Assembly (NCBI RefSeq): GCF_000424385.1
Contig: NZ_AUJU01000002.1
Location: forward strand, 186,001-250,000
Source: Butyrivibrio sp. LC3010
GTDB taxonomy: Bacteria > Bacillota > Clostridia > Lachnospirales > Lachnospiraceae
Reading direction: 5' to 3'
Length of the DNA: 64,000 nucleotides
Shown here piece by piece: positions 35,444 through 44,240 of this stretch. Below the pieces are notes generated by a model. That model worked only from the letters and a program-made list of their open reading frames with translations. It was not told the DNA's origin and did not search any database. Every line of letters begins with the position of its first letter. Positions within the stretch are counted from its first letter, which is position 1. The translations under genes were made by a program, and so were the position numbers.

Positions 35444-36538
35444 TTAATCTTCTGTAACCTTATATTTTGCAGACTGCATAGCTATAAGCTCTTCATCAGA
35501 GAAATAGTCAATTCTCATAGCCTTCTTGACATCACTAAGGGTCTTGGCTGCAACCTGCTCAGCTACCTCTGAACCCTTTTTAATAACATCATATACATAC
35601 GGAATATCCTTCTGGAATTCCTCTCTGCGCTTTCTTATCGGCTCAAGTTCAGCCTGAAGTACATTGTTAAGGAACTTCTTAACCTTAACATCACCAAGGC
35701 CGCCTCTCTTATAGTGAGCCTTCATCTCATCAAGATTAGCATAATCCGGTGCAAATTCAGCAAAATGTTCATCTCTTGCAAATGCGTCAAGATAAATAAA
35801 TACGGGATTGTTCTCAACTTCTCCGGGATCCTCAACCCTTAAATGATTGGGATCAGTAAACATACCCATAACCTTTTTCTTTATCATATCCGGTGACTCT
35901 GAAAGATAAATACAGTTCCCTAATGACTTACTCATCTTCGCAGTTCCATCCGTTCCGGGTAATCTTAAGCATGCTGCATTATCCGGAAGAAGAATATTGG
36001 GCTCCACAAGTGCCTCACCGTATACAGAATTAAATTTACGTACAATCTCTCTGCACTGCTCAATCATAGGCTCCTGATCCTCACCAACAGGAACGGTAGT
36101 AGCCTTAAACGCAGTGATATCAGCAGCCTGGCTTATAGGATATGTGAAAAATCCAACAGGTATACTGGTCTCAAAGTTCCTCATCTGAATCTCAGACTTA
36201 ACAGTAGGATTTCTCTGAAGTCTTGACACAGTAACAAGATTCATATAATAAAATGAAAGCTCTGTGAGCTCCGGGATTTGTGATTGAACAAACAATGTGC
36301 TCTTTGCAGGATCAAGACCTACTGCAAGATAGTCAAGAGCAACCTCGATTACGTTTTCACGTACTTTGTCAGGATTCTCAGCATTATCAGTAAGAGCCTG
36401 AGCATCTGCTATCATGATAAAAATATCGTCAAACTCACCTGAGTTCTGTAGTTCAACTCGCCTTCTAAGTGAACCGACATAATGTCCAACGTGAAGTTTA
36501 CCAGTTGGTCTGTCGCCGGTCAGTATTACCTTTCGCAT
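35444..36538 (-). CDS. trpS: Tryptophanyl-tRNA synthetase
   Basis: Charges tRNA-Trp with tryptophan. Class I signatures are '[11 protein letters not shown]' (HIGH-like) and 'AKMSKSLGN' (KMSKS). The central 'YPISQAADI' and '[17 protein letters not shown]' segments are diagnostic. The start at 36538 ('[14 protein letters not shown]') is preferred; an ATG at 36550 overlaps the AAGGAG box. At 364 residues it is slightly longer than the Bacillus enzyme because of a C-terminal helical stretch ending 'SAKYKVTED'. No T-box leader consensus is visible upstream. Confidence 0.95.
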   Translation of the reverse strand: MRKVILTGDRPTGKLHVGHYVGSLRRRVELQNSGEFDDIFIMIADAQALTDNAENPDKVRENVIEVALDYLAVGLDPAKSTLFVQSQIPELTELSFYYMNLVTVSRLQRNPTVKSEIQMRNFETSIPVGFFTYPISQAADITAFKATTVPVGEDQEPMIEQCREIVRKFNSVYGEALVEPNILLPDNAACLRLPGTDGTAKMSKSLGNCIYLSESPDMIKKKVMGMFTDPNHLRVEDPGEVENNPVFIYLDAFARDEHFAEFAPDYANLDEMKAHYKRGGLGDVKVKKFLNNVLQAELEPIRKRREEFQKDIPYVYDVIKKGSEVAEQVAAKTLSDVKKAMRIDYFSDEELIAMQSAKYKVTED

Positions 36539-36737
36539 AACTTTTTCCATCTCCTTAATACATCAAAATTATTCTAGCTTATTATATCAAATTCCATTAT
36601 TTTTTAACAGATAATAAGAAGAACAAATCAAGTAATGTACAAAATCTCGTTTGTGCTTATATTTAATTTCGAATTATTTTATATTTAGTTTATGAATTGT
36701 CCATATTCTGTACAAATTTAATCTATATTATAAATCT

Positions 36738-36852
36738 AACAGGAGTTAGAACTTCTGACTCCCCCAACAAAACTTTTTTCATACCGGGTTGTCGGGTTCC
36801 CCACCTGACAACCCCTCCTCCCAAAATATACACGCAAAAGCGTGTTTTTTTA
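36738..36852 (+). ncRNA. Candidate C-rich small regulatory RNA
   Basis: Plus strand, between the divergently useless ends of trpS and rho. It contains a hairpin GGAGTTAGAA/TTCTGACTCC (36742-36762), a run CCCCC, a 12-bp stem GGGTTGTC+GGGT / ACCT+GACAACCC (36786-36814) with loop TCCCC, a single-stranded CCTCCTCCC, and a textbook terminator ACACGC-AAAA-GCGTGT-TTTTTTT (36830-36852). Three C-rich unpaired segments could pair with ribosome binding sites, as in Gram-positive trans-acting small RNAs. A -10 like TATTAT lies at 36726-36731; no convincing -35. The rest of 36539-36955 holds only this and the rho terminator. Confidence 0.5.
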
Positions 36853-36920
36853 TTTCATAGCGAAATTTCTATTTTATATTGTAAAAAAATATTTTCAAAT
36901 TTTCTTGTATAAATGATAAA

Positions 36921-36949
36921 AAGGACATAACCATTTCGGCTATGTCCTT
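36921..36949 (-). terminator. Intrinsic terminator after rho
   Basis: On the minus strand AAGGACATAGCC pairs with GGTTATGTCCTT (one G-U), followed by TTTTATC. It begins about 7 nt beyond the rho stop codon. Confidence 0.85.
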
Positions 36950-36955
36950 AACTTT

Positions 36956-38581
36956 TTAATATCTTGCAACCTGTTTTTCCACCATTCGAACAAATTCAGC
37001 ATTGTTTCTGGTTTTAGCAAACATGTTGATACACTGATCTACAGCTTCGTCAGCTTTCATTCCGTTAAAGCCTTTGCGAAGTGCATTAACTGCAGCAAGC
37101 TCATCAGGCTTAAGGAGAAGATCCTCTCTTCTGGTACTTGACTTAGGAATATTGATGGCAGGGAATATACGTTTCTCCTGCATCTTTCTGTCGAGAACCA
37201 TTTCCATGTTACCGGTTCCCTTGAATTCCTCATATATAACATCATCCATCTTGGATCCTGTCTCAACAAGTGCTGTAGCGAGAATTGTAAGACTTCCACC
37301 CTGTCTCATTTTTCTGGCTGCACCAAAGAATCTCTTTGGCATATGAAGCGCTGCAGGATCAAGACCACCTGAAAGCGTTCTTCCTGAAGGAGGAACAACA
37401 ATATTATATGCTCTTGTGAGTCGTGTGATTGAATCAAGGAGAATCATTACATCTTTGTTGTGCTCAACGAGACGCTTGGCTCTCTCGATTACCATCTCAG
37501 AAACTCTCTTGTGATGTTCAGGAAGTTCATCAAATGTAGAATAAATAACTTCCGCATTAGGACCTTCGATGCTTTCCTTTATATCGGTAACTTCTTCAGG
37601 TCTTTCATCAATCAGAAGAACAATAAGATGAATATCAGGATTATTCTTCTTAACAGAAAGTGCTACATCTTTAAGAAGTGTAGTCTTACCAGCCTTAGGA
37701 GGTGATACTATCATACCACGCTGTCCCTTACCAATAGGTGAAATCATATCCATAATTCTCATTGCTATTGTGCAGCCGGGATGCTCAAGTACTATCTGCT
37801 CTTTAGGGAAAATAGGTGTCATGTTCTCGAAGTTCCATCTTCCCATAGCAACTTCCGGCTTATATCCATTTATGGAATTAAGCTGAAGCAATGCTCCGAA
37901 CTTATCATTTTCTTTTTTCTGTCTTGCAACACCACTAAGGATGTCACCTGTCTTAAGGTTATATTTTCTGATCATACCCGGAGCTACATATACGTCATTC
38001 TCACCGGGAAGATAATTTTCACATCTGATAAAGCCAAAACCATCCTGCATTACTTCAAGTATACCGTGAGCATCAATTCCGTTTGCAATTTCAGAATCTT
38101 CCGCAGGTATTTCTTTCTTGGCGTATGGCTCAGGCGCTGCTTCCTGTGCAGGTTTTGCTTCAGCCTGTGGCTGGGCATTCTGATTGCTATTAGTATTCTG
38201 ATTATTTGCAGAAGCCTGATTAGCATGCGTATTCTGTGAATTCTGAGTATTATCTGCTACAATTATTTTTTTCTTTGAAGTCTTCTTTGGTGCTGATTTT
38301 TCTTTATCGTCTGCAGATCTCTTCTGCTCTCTCTTTGCACCATTTTCACGCTTTGCAGAATCTTTTCTATGCTCCTCTGCATTAGGATTATCCTGCTTTT
38401 GTACTTCTTTCTTAGGTTCTTCAGCTTTTACAACTTCTTGCTGCGCCTTTTGTTTCTCATCCAATTCCAAAAGTGCATCAATAAGCTCTGACTTTTTCAT
38501 TGTAGTAACGCTCTTAATGCCATTCTGCTTTGCGAGGTCACGAAGTGAAGCCAGTGTAAGTGTTTCAAGTTTTTCTCTCAA
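36956..38581 (-). CDS. rho: Transcription termination factor Rho with Asn/Gln-rich insert
   Basis: The hexameric RNA-dependent ATPase that ends transcription. The N-terminal Rho_N/SAP-like helix domain (1-45) is followed by a charged low-complexity linker (50-105). Residues 111-140 are Asn/Gln rich (10 Asn and 7 Gln of 30). Then come the cold-shock-type RNA-binding domain ('GILEVMQDGFGFIRCENYLPGENDVYVAPGMI') and the ATPase with 'GQRGMIVSPPKAGKTTLL', 'LLIDERPEEVTD', 'SITRLTRAYN' and 'TGSKMDDVIYEEFKGTGNME'. Start: TTG at 38581 with AAAGGA 9 nt upstream, giving 'REKLETLTLASLRDLA'. Encoded alone with its own terminator. The insert resembles the prion-forming region reported for Clostridium botulinum Rho. 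Confidence 0.95.
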   Translation of the reverse strand: MREKLETLTLASLRDLAKQNGIKSVTTMKKSELIDALLELDEKQKAQQEVVKAEEPKKEVQKQDNPNAEEHRKDSAKRENGAKREQKRSADDKEKSAPKKTSKKKIIVADNTQNSQNTHANQASANNQNTNSNQNAQPQAEAKPAQEAAPEPYAKKEIPAEDSEIANGIDAHGILEVMQDGFGFIRCENYLPGENDVYVAPGMIRKYNLKTGDILSGVARQKKENDKFGALLQLNSINGYKPEVAMGRWNFENMTPIFPKEQIVLEHPGCTIAMRIMDMISPIGKGQRGMIVSPPKAGKTTLLKDVALSVKKNNPDIHLIVLLIDERPEEVTDIKESIEGPNAEVIYSTFDELPEHHKRVSEMVIERAKRLVEHNKDVMILLDSITRLTRAYNIVVPPSGRTLSGGLDPAALHMPKRFFGAARKMRQGGSLTILATALVETGSKMDDVIYEEFKGTGNMEMVLDRKMQEKRIFPAINIPKSSTRREDLLLKPDELAAVNALRKGFNGMKADEAVDQCINMFAKTRNNAEFVRMVEKQVARY

Positions 38582-38825
38582 AATAAAATTCCTTTCTAAA
38601 ATTTCACATATAATCAAAATAATAATTAATCATTTGGAAAAAATGTAATCGATAACTTAAATATTAAGCCTGATTGTCGATAAGCTATTGCTCAAAGATG
38701 AAAATATCTTCGACAATGTACACATTACATCAATGAATAAAAAATATCAATAGTAATATTTTTAAGATTTTATTAAATAATAATGAGGGAAGTTTTTATA
38801 GTATGAAAACTTTTTTTATGTAAAA
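38582..38825 (-). promoter_or_regulatory. Upstream/leader region of rho with nested inverted repeats
   Basis: This AT-rich 244-bp stretch has no gene. It holds two nested inverted repeats: ATGTAAT / ATTACAT (38643-38649 and 38724-38730) around ATTGTCGA / TCGACAAT (38673-38680 and 38710-38717). If transcribed with rho they could form a long stem; a role in autogenous control is inference. No clear -35/-10 pair was identified. Confidence 0.35.
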
Positions 38826-38852
38826 GTATGGGAAACACTCAGTTTCCCATAC
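38826..38852 (-). terminator. Intrinsic terminator after the stomatin-like gene
   Basis: On the minus strand GTATGGGAAAC pairs with GTTTCCCATAC over a short loop, followed by TTTTACATAAAA. It lies about 60 nt past the stop of the stomatin-like gene. Confidence 0.8.
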
Positions 38853-38913
38853 CTTTAAAATATTTCTGATTTAATAATGATGATTCAGAGCAAGTAAATA
38901 TATCTGATTTAAA

Positions 38914-39825
38914 TTATTTACTTACGACTTCTTTAATAGACTCTGCCAGACCGGCAACCCCTGCTATACTGCTGGGAACAATGATTTTTGTAGCCTGCCC
39001 GTTTGCGGCTTTTTCGAAAGCTTCAAGACTCTTGATTGTAAGAACTGACTCATCAGCTCCGGCTTCCTTAAGCATTGTAATACCATCTGCATTAGCCTTC
39101 TGAACGCTTCTGATAGCCTCAGCCTGACCTTCTGCCTCACGGATACGGCGCTCTTTTTCAGCCTCAGCCTTAAGAATTGTAGCCTGCTTATCAGCTTCAG
39201 CCTGTAATATCTTACTCTGCTTTTCACCTTCTGCAACAGTGATTGCTGACTGCTTCTCACCTTCTGCGAAAAGAATTTTTTCTCTCTTTTCACGCTCTGC
39301 CTTCATCTGCTTTTCCATGGCATCACGTATCTGTTCAGGAGGATTGATATTTTTAAGTTCAACTCTGGTAATCTTTATACCCCATGGATCTGTAGCAATA
39401 TCAAGCGCATCCTGCATCTGTGCATTTATCTGGTCACGACTTGTAAGTGTTTCATCAAGTGTCATAGAACCAATGACATTACGAAGTGTTGTGGCAGTCA
39501 GATTCTCAATAGCACCAATAGGATTGCGAACTCCATATGTATAAGCCTTAGGATCTGAAATTCTAAAGAACACAATGGAATCAATCTGCATGGTTACGTT
39601 ATCCTGCGTAATAACAGGCTGAGGCGGAAAATCGCAATACTGCTCCTTTAAGTCAACTTTCCTTGCAACTCTGTCAAGAAACGGAATCATAAAATGAAGC
39701 CCTACATCCCATGTTTCCTTGTATGCACCAAGTCTCTCAACAATAAATGAGTGAGCCTGCGGCACAATCTTAATGTTTGCAGCAATCAGAACCAGAATCA
39801 AAACGATAATAACAAAAAATGGCAT
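38914..39825 (-). CDS. SPFH/stomatin-like membrane protease regulator (QmcA type)
   Basis: A 303-residue protein with one N-terminal membrane helix ('FFVIIVLILVLIAANI'), an SPFH domain ('VPQAHSFIVERLGAYKETWDVGLHFMIPFLDRV', in family-typical order; 'DPWGIKITRVELKNI'), and a long Glu/Lys/Ala-rich coiled coil with repeated 'AEGEKQS' and 'AEAEK' units. Such proteins form large membrane microdomain scaffolds. GGAGGGA precedes the ATG. It is immediately followed upstream by an NfeD gene, the standard partner, with 12 nt between the two genes. Confidence 0.92.
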   Translation of the reverse strand: MPFFVIIVLILVLIAANIKIVPQAHSFIVERLGAYKETWDVGLHFMIPFLDRVARKVDLKEQYCDFPPQPVITQDNVTMQIDSIVFFRISDPKAYTYGVRNPIGAIENLTATTLRNVIGSMTLDETLTSRDQINAQMQDALDIATDPWGIKITRVELKNINPPEQIRDAMEKQMKAEREKREKILFAEGEKQSAITVAEGEKQSKILQAEADKQATILKAEAEKERRIREAEGQAEAIRSVQKANADGITMLKEAGADESVLTIKSLEAFEKAANGQATKIIVPSSIAGVAGLAESIKEVVSK

Positions 39826-39837
39826 AGCGTCCCTCCT

Positions 39838-40287
39838 TTAAGCTTTTTCTACTATAAGCTTATTCCCCTCAACTTTTACTATAACAACAGTTTCTCCCAC
39901 AGGAATAATACTGTCATCATCGCTACTTCTCACATTCCAGGTTGTGCCATCCAGAACTGCACCGCCTGTCTCTTTAATATTATCTACTTCTTTACTAACA
40001 GTTACTTTTCTACCAATAAGAGCATCTATATTGGTTTTTACTATTTTACCCTTTAAGAGCTTGACAGACAGAGGCCTCACCAATAAGAGCATAAGTACTG
40101 AAACCAATATAAAAATTACAATCTGCAAAGGCAGGCTTGCTCCTATTATTGCCGCTAAAAAAGCGGCAAGAGCACCCAGCGCAAACCATATTGTGGATAG
40201 ACCCATAGTAAAGAGCTCAAACACAGCCAAAACTATTGTCAGTATCAACCAAAACATCATAGGCGAAACTAATAGCAAATCATACAT
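39838..40287 (-). CDS. NfeD family membrane protein
   Basis: The usual partner of stomatin-like proteins. The 149-residue short-form NfeD has three to four membrane helices in the first ~80 residues ('FWLILTIVLAVFELFTMGLSTIWFALGALAAFLAAII' region) and a C-terminal OB-fold ('ALIGRKVTVSKEVDNIKETGGAVLDGTTWNVR', 'GETVVIVKVEGNKLIVEK'). The start at 40287 is preferred for its GGAGG 8 nt upstream; an ATG at 40302 overlaps that box. No protease domain, as expected for the short form. Operon with the SPFH gene. Confidence 0.9.
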   Translation of the reverse strand: MYDLLLVSPMMFWLILTIVLAVFELFTMGLSTIWFALGALAAFLAAIIGASLPLQIVIFILVSVLMLLLVRPLSVKLLKGKIVKTNIDALIGRKVTVSKEVDNIKETGGAVLDGTTWNVRSSDDDSIIPVGETVVIVKVEGNKLIVEKA

Positions 40288-40332
40288 ACCAGTCACCTCC
40301 ATTTTGAATCCGGCAAATAACGGTTACCTGAA

Positions 40333-42990
40333 TCAGCTTATTTCATTAACATAAATCTGCACACGGCTCTGGATGATATCGGCAACCTCTGCAGCAGTCT
40401 TCTGTCCGCTAAAGAATGCAGCAGCTTCTTCGTAGATGATATTAACTACTTCTTCGTTAGCAACACCAACCTGATCTACACTGTTAATAAAATCTAAAAC
40501 TCCATTAACTTCTTCATCTGTCATAGGTGAAATGATTATCTCAGTCTCGCCGATATATGTAGTATCCTCGTACTCTACTTCTTTACCGTTCTCATCAATA
40601 TAAGTAGGCTTCTTCTTAGCTGCAGCAATCATTTCATCCATCTTTGTCATGCTTACAGGAAGAGCACCATCAATGGTTTTCTGATATTCATCTGTAAGGA
40701 AATATCTCATAAATTCCCAACAGCCATCCTTAACCTTGGAAGATGAACTCATTGTCAGCTGAAGGTTAGGATAAAGAGCTGAACCGCTTCCATTATCTGA
40801 AGGGAAGCCAACCAGTGAAATCTTGTCTCCGAATGTTCCCTTAGCTTCATAGTTATAGTCAGACAATCCATACAGATATAATCTTTCAGCTATTGAATTT
40901 CCTTCTCTCCAATATGCTGATACATCATTGTAAATGTCTTCCTCTTCAAGTTCCTCAGGGAATTCATTTACAAATTCAAGAAGATGTATAAATGCATCGG
41001 AATCATAGTTGCAGGTAAGAGTTGACCAGTCTATATACTGAGAACCTGAAAGGCTAAGTGCCATCTCAAAAACATCTTCTCTTGAAAGATTACCAAATAC
41101 GTTCTTGTACTGTATATTTTTGTCCTTAATAATCTTTTCAAGCTCATCAATTGTCCAGGTATTTTTATCTCCTACATCCTTTGTATAAGCTGCAACTGTT
41201 TCAATTGAGTAACTTGGGATCAACTTGTACATCTTACCATCAGTCTTGAAGGTCTCCATTACATGATCCATGAACTTAAGCTTACTAAGCTCTTCATCAT
41301 TGTTAAAATAATCAGAAAGATCTTCAAATAATCCCTTAGAGATGTAACTGTCAACAGGCATATCTGAATCAAGAACAAGAATATCCGGTGTATTACCTGA
41401 AACAATATCCGTATTTAATCTGTTTGCTCCGCCGGAATAATCGCTTTCAGAATCAAATTTTGAATAATCACTTATGACAATACGATAATTATCATTTGTT
41501 TTATTGAATTTGATTATCTGAGAACGAACATCATAATCAATATAGTTACAGCCAAGAGTAATCTGCTGTCTTTCGCTTACAGACTTAGGATCTACTTTTG
41601 TAAGAATTGAAAGCGTGTATCCTGCATCATCTGAAGGAATAAGTGCAGCAATCTGTGTATCTGACAAAGCTACCATCTGTGAAAGACCATAGGTGTTAAT
41701 GTCAGAATCCACGAAATTAAGAATCATTGTAGCATTCTGATCCCCAAGATTATATGTGTAAACACCTTCTGTACTTACTCCAAAAAGATCATAATCTCCT
41801 GCTCCGGGATAAAACACTAACTCATAGAAAGGATTATCTGCCCCCTCTACAGGTGAAAGTGTTCCTTCATCGAGATTAAGTCTGTAAAAAGACTGCTCGT
41901 TTCCGGGAATCATTCCCACTACTTCGCCTTTACCGGTTTTATATATCATTACTGAAATGCCATAATCGCTGTCGGCATAATCAGCAAGATCAAAATCTGA
42001 TGTCTTGGTTCCGTCAGCTGTATTGTATTTATGAACTCCTAATGTGTCAGAAATAAGAATTGTACTGTCATCAACAAGTAAAAAGCCACTGACATAATAG
42101 TAAGAATCAGTCTTAGTCTCAAGCTCCTGTTTCCAAATCTCTGCACCGGAAGCATCGTGCTTAACAAGATAATAAACATCTGTATCTGCATTAGCCTGAG
42201 CAGGATCATCTGAAATTATCATATTCTCAGTATCAGATGAAATACCATCAACTGTCTCAGTAGTTTCTGCTGCTTCAGAAGTCCCACTAAGTGAATCAGA
42301 CTGTGCTTCAGATATCTGATTTAAATTATCTTCAAAAGTATCTTTTTCAGTATCCTCATCAGCTTCGCTGCTTTCAGCATCAGCGCTGTTATCTTCATCT
42401 GAATTGTCAGTTGCTTCCACACTATCTGCTTCTGCAGCATCTTCACTTTCTTCTGCAGAATACTGATCAATATCATCTGTAACATTATCCTCAGAAGCAG
42501 GCTCTTCTATTACCTCAAAGCTGTCTTCACCTCCACCAAGCAGATCCTCAATACTAACATCACTAATGCCGCCATCAATCATTCCGGCATACTTTGTTTC
42601 AATAGTATAAATAGAGCCGTCTGATGCAACCGCAGAATTTGTTACAGAACAATCAGCGGTAGTATCTATATTTACAGTTGCCACATTACTGCCATCCTTA
42701 TCAAAGGTATACATGGTAGTAACATTGTTACCGTCATCACCAACATTATTGGCAACAGCATAAACTTTGTCGCCAAAGCTGCCCATGGAATTGATACTGG
42801 AAAGGTCAACACCTTCTCCAAGGTCAATGGGTGACTCCTTAAAAACATACGCAGTTGCGTCGTGCTTAGCTTCTTCATCGGACACAGCATTATCAGTATT
42901 TTTCTTACCGCATCCGCAAGCTGCAAGATTTAAAGTCATAACAGTCGCTAGCGAAATGCTGAGAATCCTCTTAAGATAGAATTTTTTCAT
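40333..42990 (-). CDS. Large extracellular solute-binding lipoprotein
   Basis: An 885-residue lipoprotein (lipobox 'LNLAAC', Cys25 area). Its C-terminal ~400 residues resemble family 1 solute-binding proteins ('QQITLGCNYIDYDVRSQIIKFNK', 'VSGNTPDILVLDSDMPVDSYISKGLFEDLSDYF', 'GCWEFMRYFLTDEYQK'). The N-terminal ~470 residues look like a beta-propeller ('GSFGDKVYAVANNVGDDGN', 'YYVSGFLLVDDSTILISDTLGVHKYN'). It carries a low-complexity acidic insert at about residues 130-260, very rich in Asp, Glu and Ser. It is the last gene of the operon with two sugar permeases, a HlyD protein and a MacB-like protein. The substrate is unknown. Confidence 0.85.
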   Translation of the reverse strand: MKKFYLKRILSISLATVMTLNLAACGCGKKNTDNAVSDEEAKHDATAYVFKESPIDLGEGVDLSSINSMGSFGDKVYAVANNVGDDGNNVTTMYTFDKDGSNVATVNIDTTADCSVTNSAVASDGSIYTIETKYAGMIDGGISDVSIEDLLGGGEDSFEVIEEPASEDNVTDDIDQYSAEESEDAAEADSVEATDNSDEDNSADAESSEADEDTEKDTFEDNLNQISEAQSDSLSGTSEAAETTETVDGISSDTENMIISDDPAQANADTDVYYLVKHDASGAEIWKQELETKTDSYYYVSGFLLVDDSTILISDTLGVHKYNTADGTKTSDFDLADYADSDYGISVMIYKTGKGEVVGMIPGNEQSFYRLNLDEGTLSPVEGADNPFYELVFYPGAGDYDLFGVSTEGVYTYNLGDQNATMILNFVDSDINTYGLSQMVALSDTQIAALIPSDDAGYTLSILTKVDPKSVSERQQITLGCNYIDYDVRSQIIKFNKTNDNYRIVISDYSKFDSESDYSGGANRLNTDIVSGNTPDILVLDSDMPVDSYISKGLFEDLSDYFNNDEELSKLKFMDHVMETFKTDGKMYKLIPSYSIETVAAYTKDVGDKNTWTIDELEKIIKDKNIQYKNVFGNLSREDVFEMALSLSGSQYIDWSTLTCNYDSDAFIHLLEFVNEFPEELEEEDIYNDVSAYWREGNSIAERLYLYGLSDYNYEAKGTFGDKISLVGFPSDNGSGSALYPNLQLTMSSSSKVKDGCWEFMRYFLTDEYQKTIDGALPVSMTKMDEMIAAAKKKPTYIDENGKEVEYEDTTYIGETEIIISPMTDEEVNGVLDFINSVDQVGVANEEVVNIIYEEAAAFFSGQKTAAEVADIIQSRVQIYVNEIS

Positions 42991-43022
42991 TAATTACCCT
43001 CCTTATTATATAGCAAACATAA

Positions 43023-44240
43023 TCAAAAATATTTCCATTTCTGGTTATGATATTTCATGTTAGATTCAAGATCATATTTCCAATCAGCCAGCTTCTGAAC
43101 AAGCTGCCCTACCGTCCACTTTCTGTGTCTGTAAGCCTGAACAACTATTATCGCTATCATAATAAAGATTATGACAGCACAGACTATCTGGATCAAAAGG
43201 AGAACCGCAAAAATATTTTCATACGCTCTTGCATTATTCTCCCAGTATGGATATATAACCGGCTTAATCTGCATCCCTCTTGTATTGAATTTACCAATTA
43301 AATTAAATAGATTTCTATTATCAAATCTTGCAGAATTATCAACTACATCAACCTGTGTAGTATTTAAACTCAATTTGTCGATAACAAAATTTTTGGCATA
43401 ATTGTTTACCATGTTGGGCATTACAACTTCCATACAGATAACACCCTTAGCATTTGTATCTACATCCGATGTACCATTACCATTTTCATCATCACTCTTC
43501 TTTGCTACTGAAGATACACCCAATGTTCCATTAGTTGAGAGAACTGATGCATCGATCTTCCCATATGTAGCAAGTGATTCAAATGACATGAATATAGTGG
43601 GGTAAACCATGCCGGCAGCCTTCACATACTTCCCGCTGTCTCTTTTTACAACACCGGCAATATAATGCGGAACGCCACCAATAAGTATATCCATTCCGAC
43701 AATATTATCGGAACCAAACAGCTGCCATGCAAGATCCTCATCCAATATTACATAGTCTTTCATGACAGTATCAGCAGGGAAATAGTTTCCGCTTACAAGT
43801 CTCATAGGGTGAAACTGGAAATAATTCCCACCTACTCCTATAGCTACAGCTGTGACTGTCTTAAGATCCTTTACGGTATCAACACTGCCTACTGAACTAA
43901 AGCAGTAATCCCAGACCGCATTACCTGCCTGAGTACTTGCATCAGCTTCCTGCAGACCATCTGCTATAAGACCTTTGTTGATATTGTAAACATATTCATT
44001 GATCTTATCTACGTTAACACCTTCGTTCTCAGAAAAGAACATGCTTACCTGTCCGCATCTCGTATCATCAGACCATCTTCTGCCTTCCAGCTGATCATAC
44101 TGTTTGTCAACAGTACGATCATGGTAGACATCTATACCAAATATAATCAGTCCCAAAACGACCATAACCAGGAGATATATGATCTGTCTCAATTTCAGAT
44201 TTTTTATAAAGTTAAGAATATTCGTGCCTATTTTTCTCAT
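43023..44240 (-). CDS. MacB-like periplasmic-core-domain membrane protein
   Basis: A 405-residue protein with one N-terminal helix (about 20-36), a large external domain and one C-terminal helix (about 345-370). The external part resembles the MacB periplasmic core domain ('VTAVAIGVGGNYFQFHPMRLVSGNYFPADTVMKDYVILDEDLAWQLFGSDNIVGMDILIGGVPHYIAGVV' region, typical of FtsX/MacB permeases). However, the usual extra C-terminal helices are missing, leaving two helices. The gene overlaps the HlyD gene by 4 nt (ATGA). It may act as an adaptor rather than a full permease. Confidence 0.75.
   Translation of the reverse strand: MRKIGTNILNFIKNLKLRQIIYLLVMVVLGLIIFGIDVYHDRTVDKQYDQLEGRRWSDDTRCGQVSMFFSENEGVNVDKINEYVYNINKGLIADGLQEADASTQAGNAVWDYCFSSVGSVDTVKDLKTVTAVAIGVGGNYFQFHPMRLVSGNYFPADTVMKDYVILDEDLAWQLFGSDNIVGMDILIGGVPHYIAGVVKRDSGKYVKAAGMVYPTIFMSFESLATYGKIDASVLSTNGTLGVSSVAKKSDDENGNGTSDVDTNAKGVICMEVVMPNMVNNYAKNFVIDKLSLNTTQVDVVDNSARFDNRNLFNLIGKFNTRGMQIKPVIYPYWENNARAYENIFAVLLLIQIVCAVIIFIMIAIIVVQAYRHRKWTVGQLVQKLADWKYDLESNMKYHNQKWKYF

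Noticed and set aside
36539..36900. T-box leader for trpS
   Set aside because: I looked for the T-box AGGGUGGNACCGCG core and an antiterminator on the minus strand and did not find them; the structures here make better sense on the plus strand.
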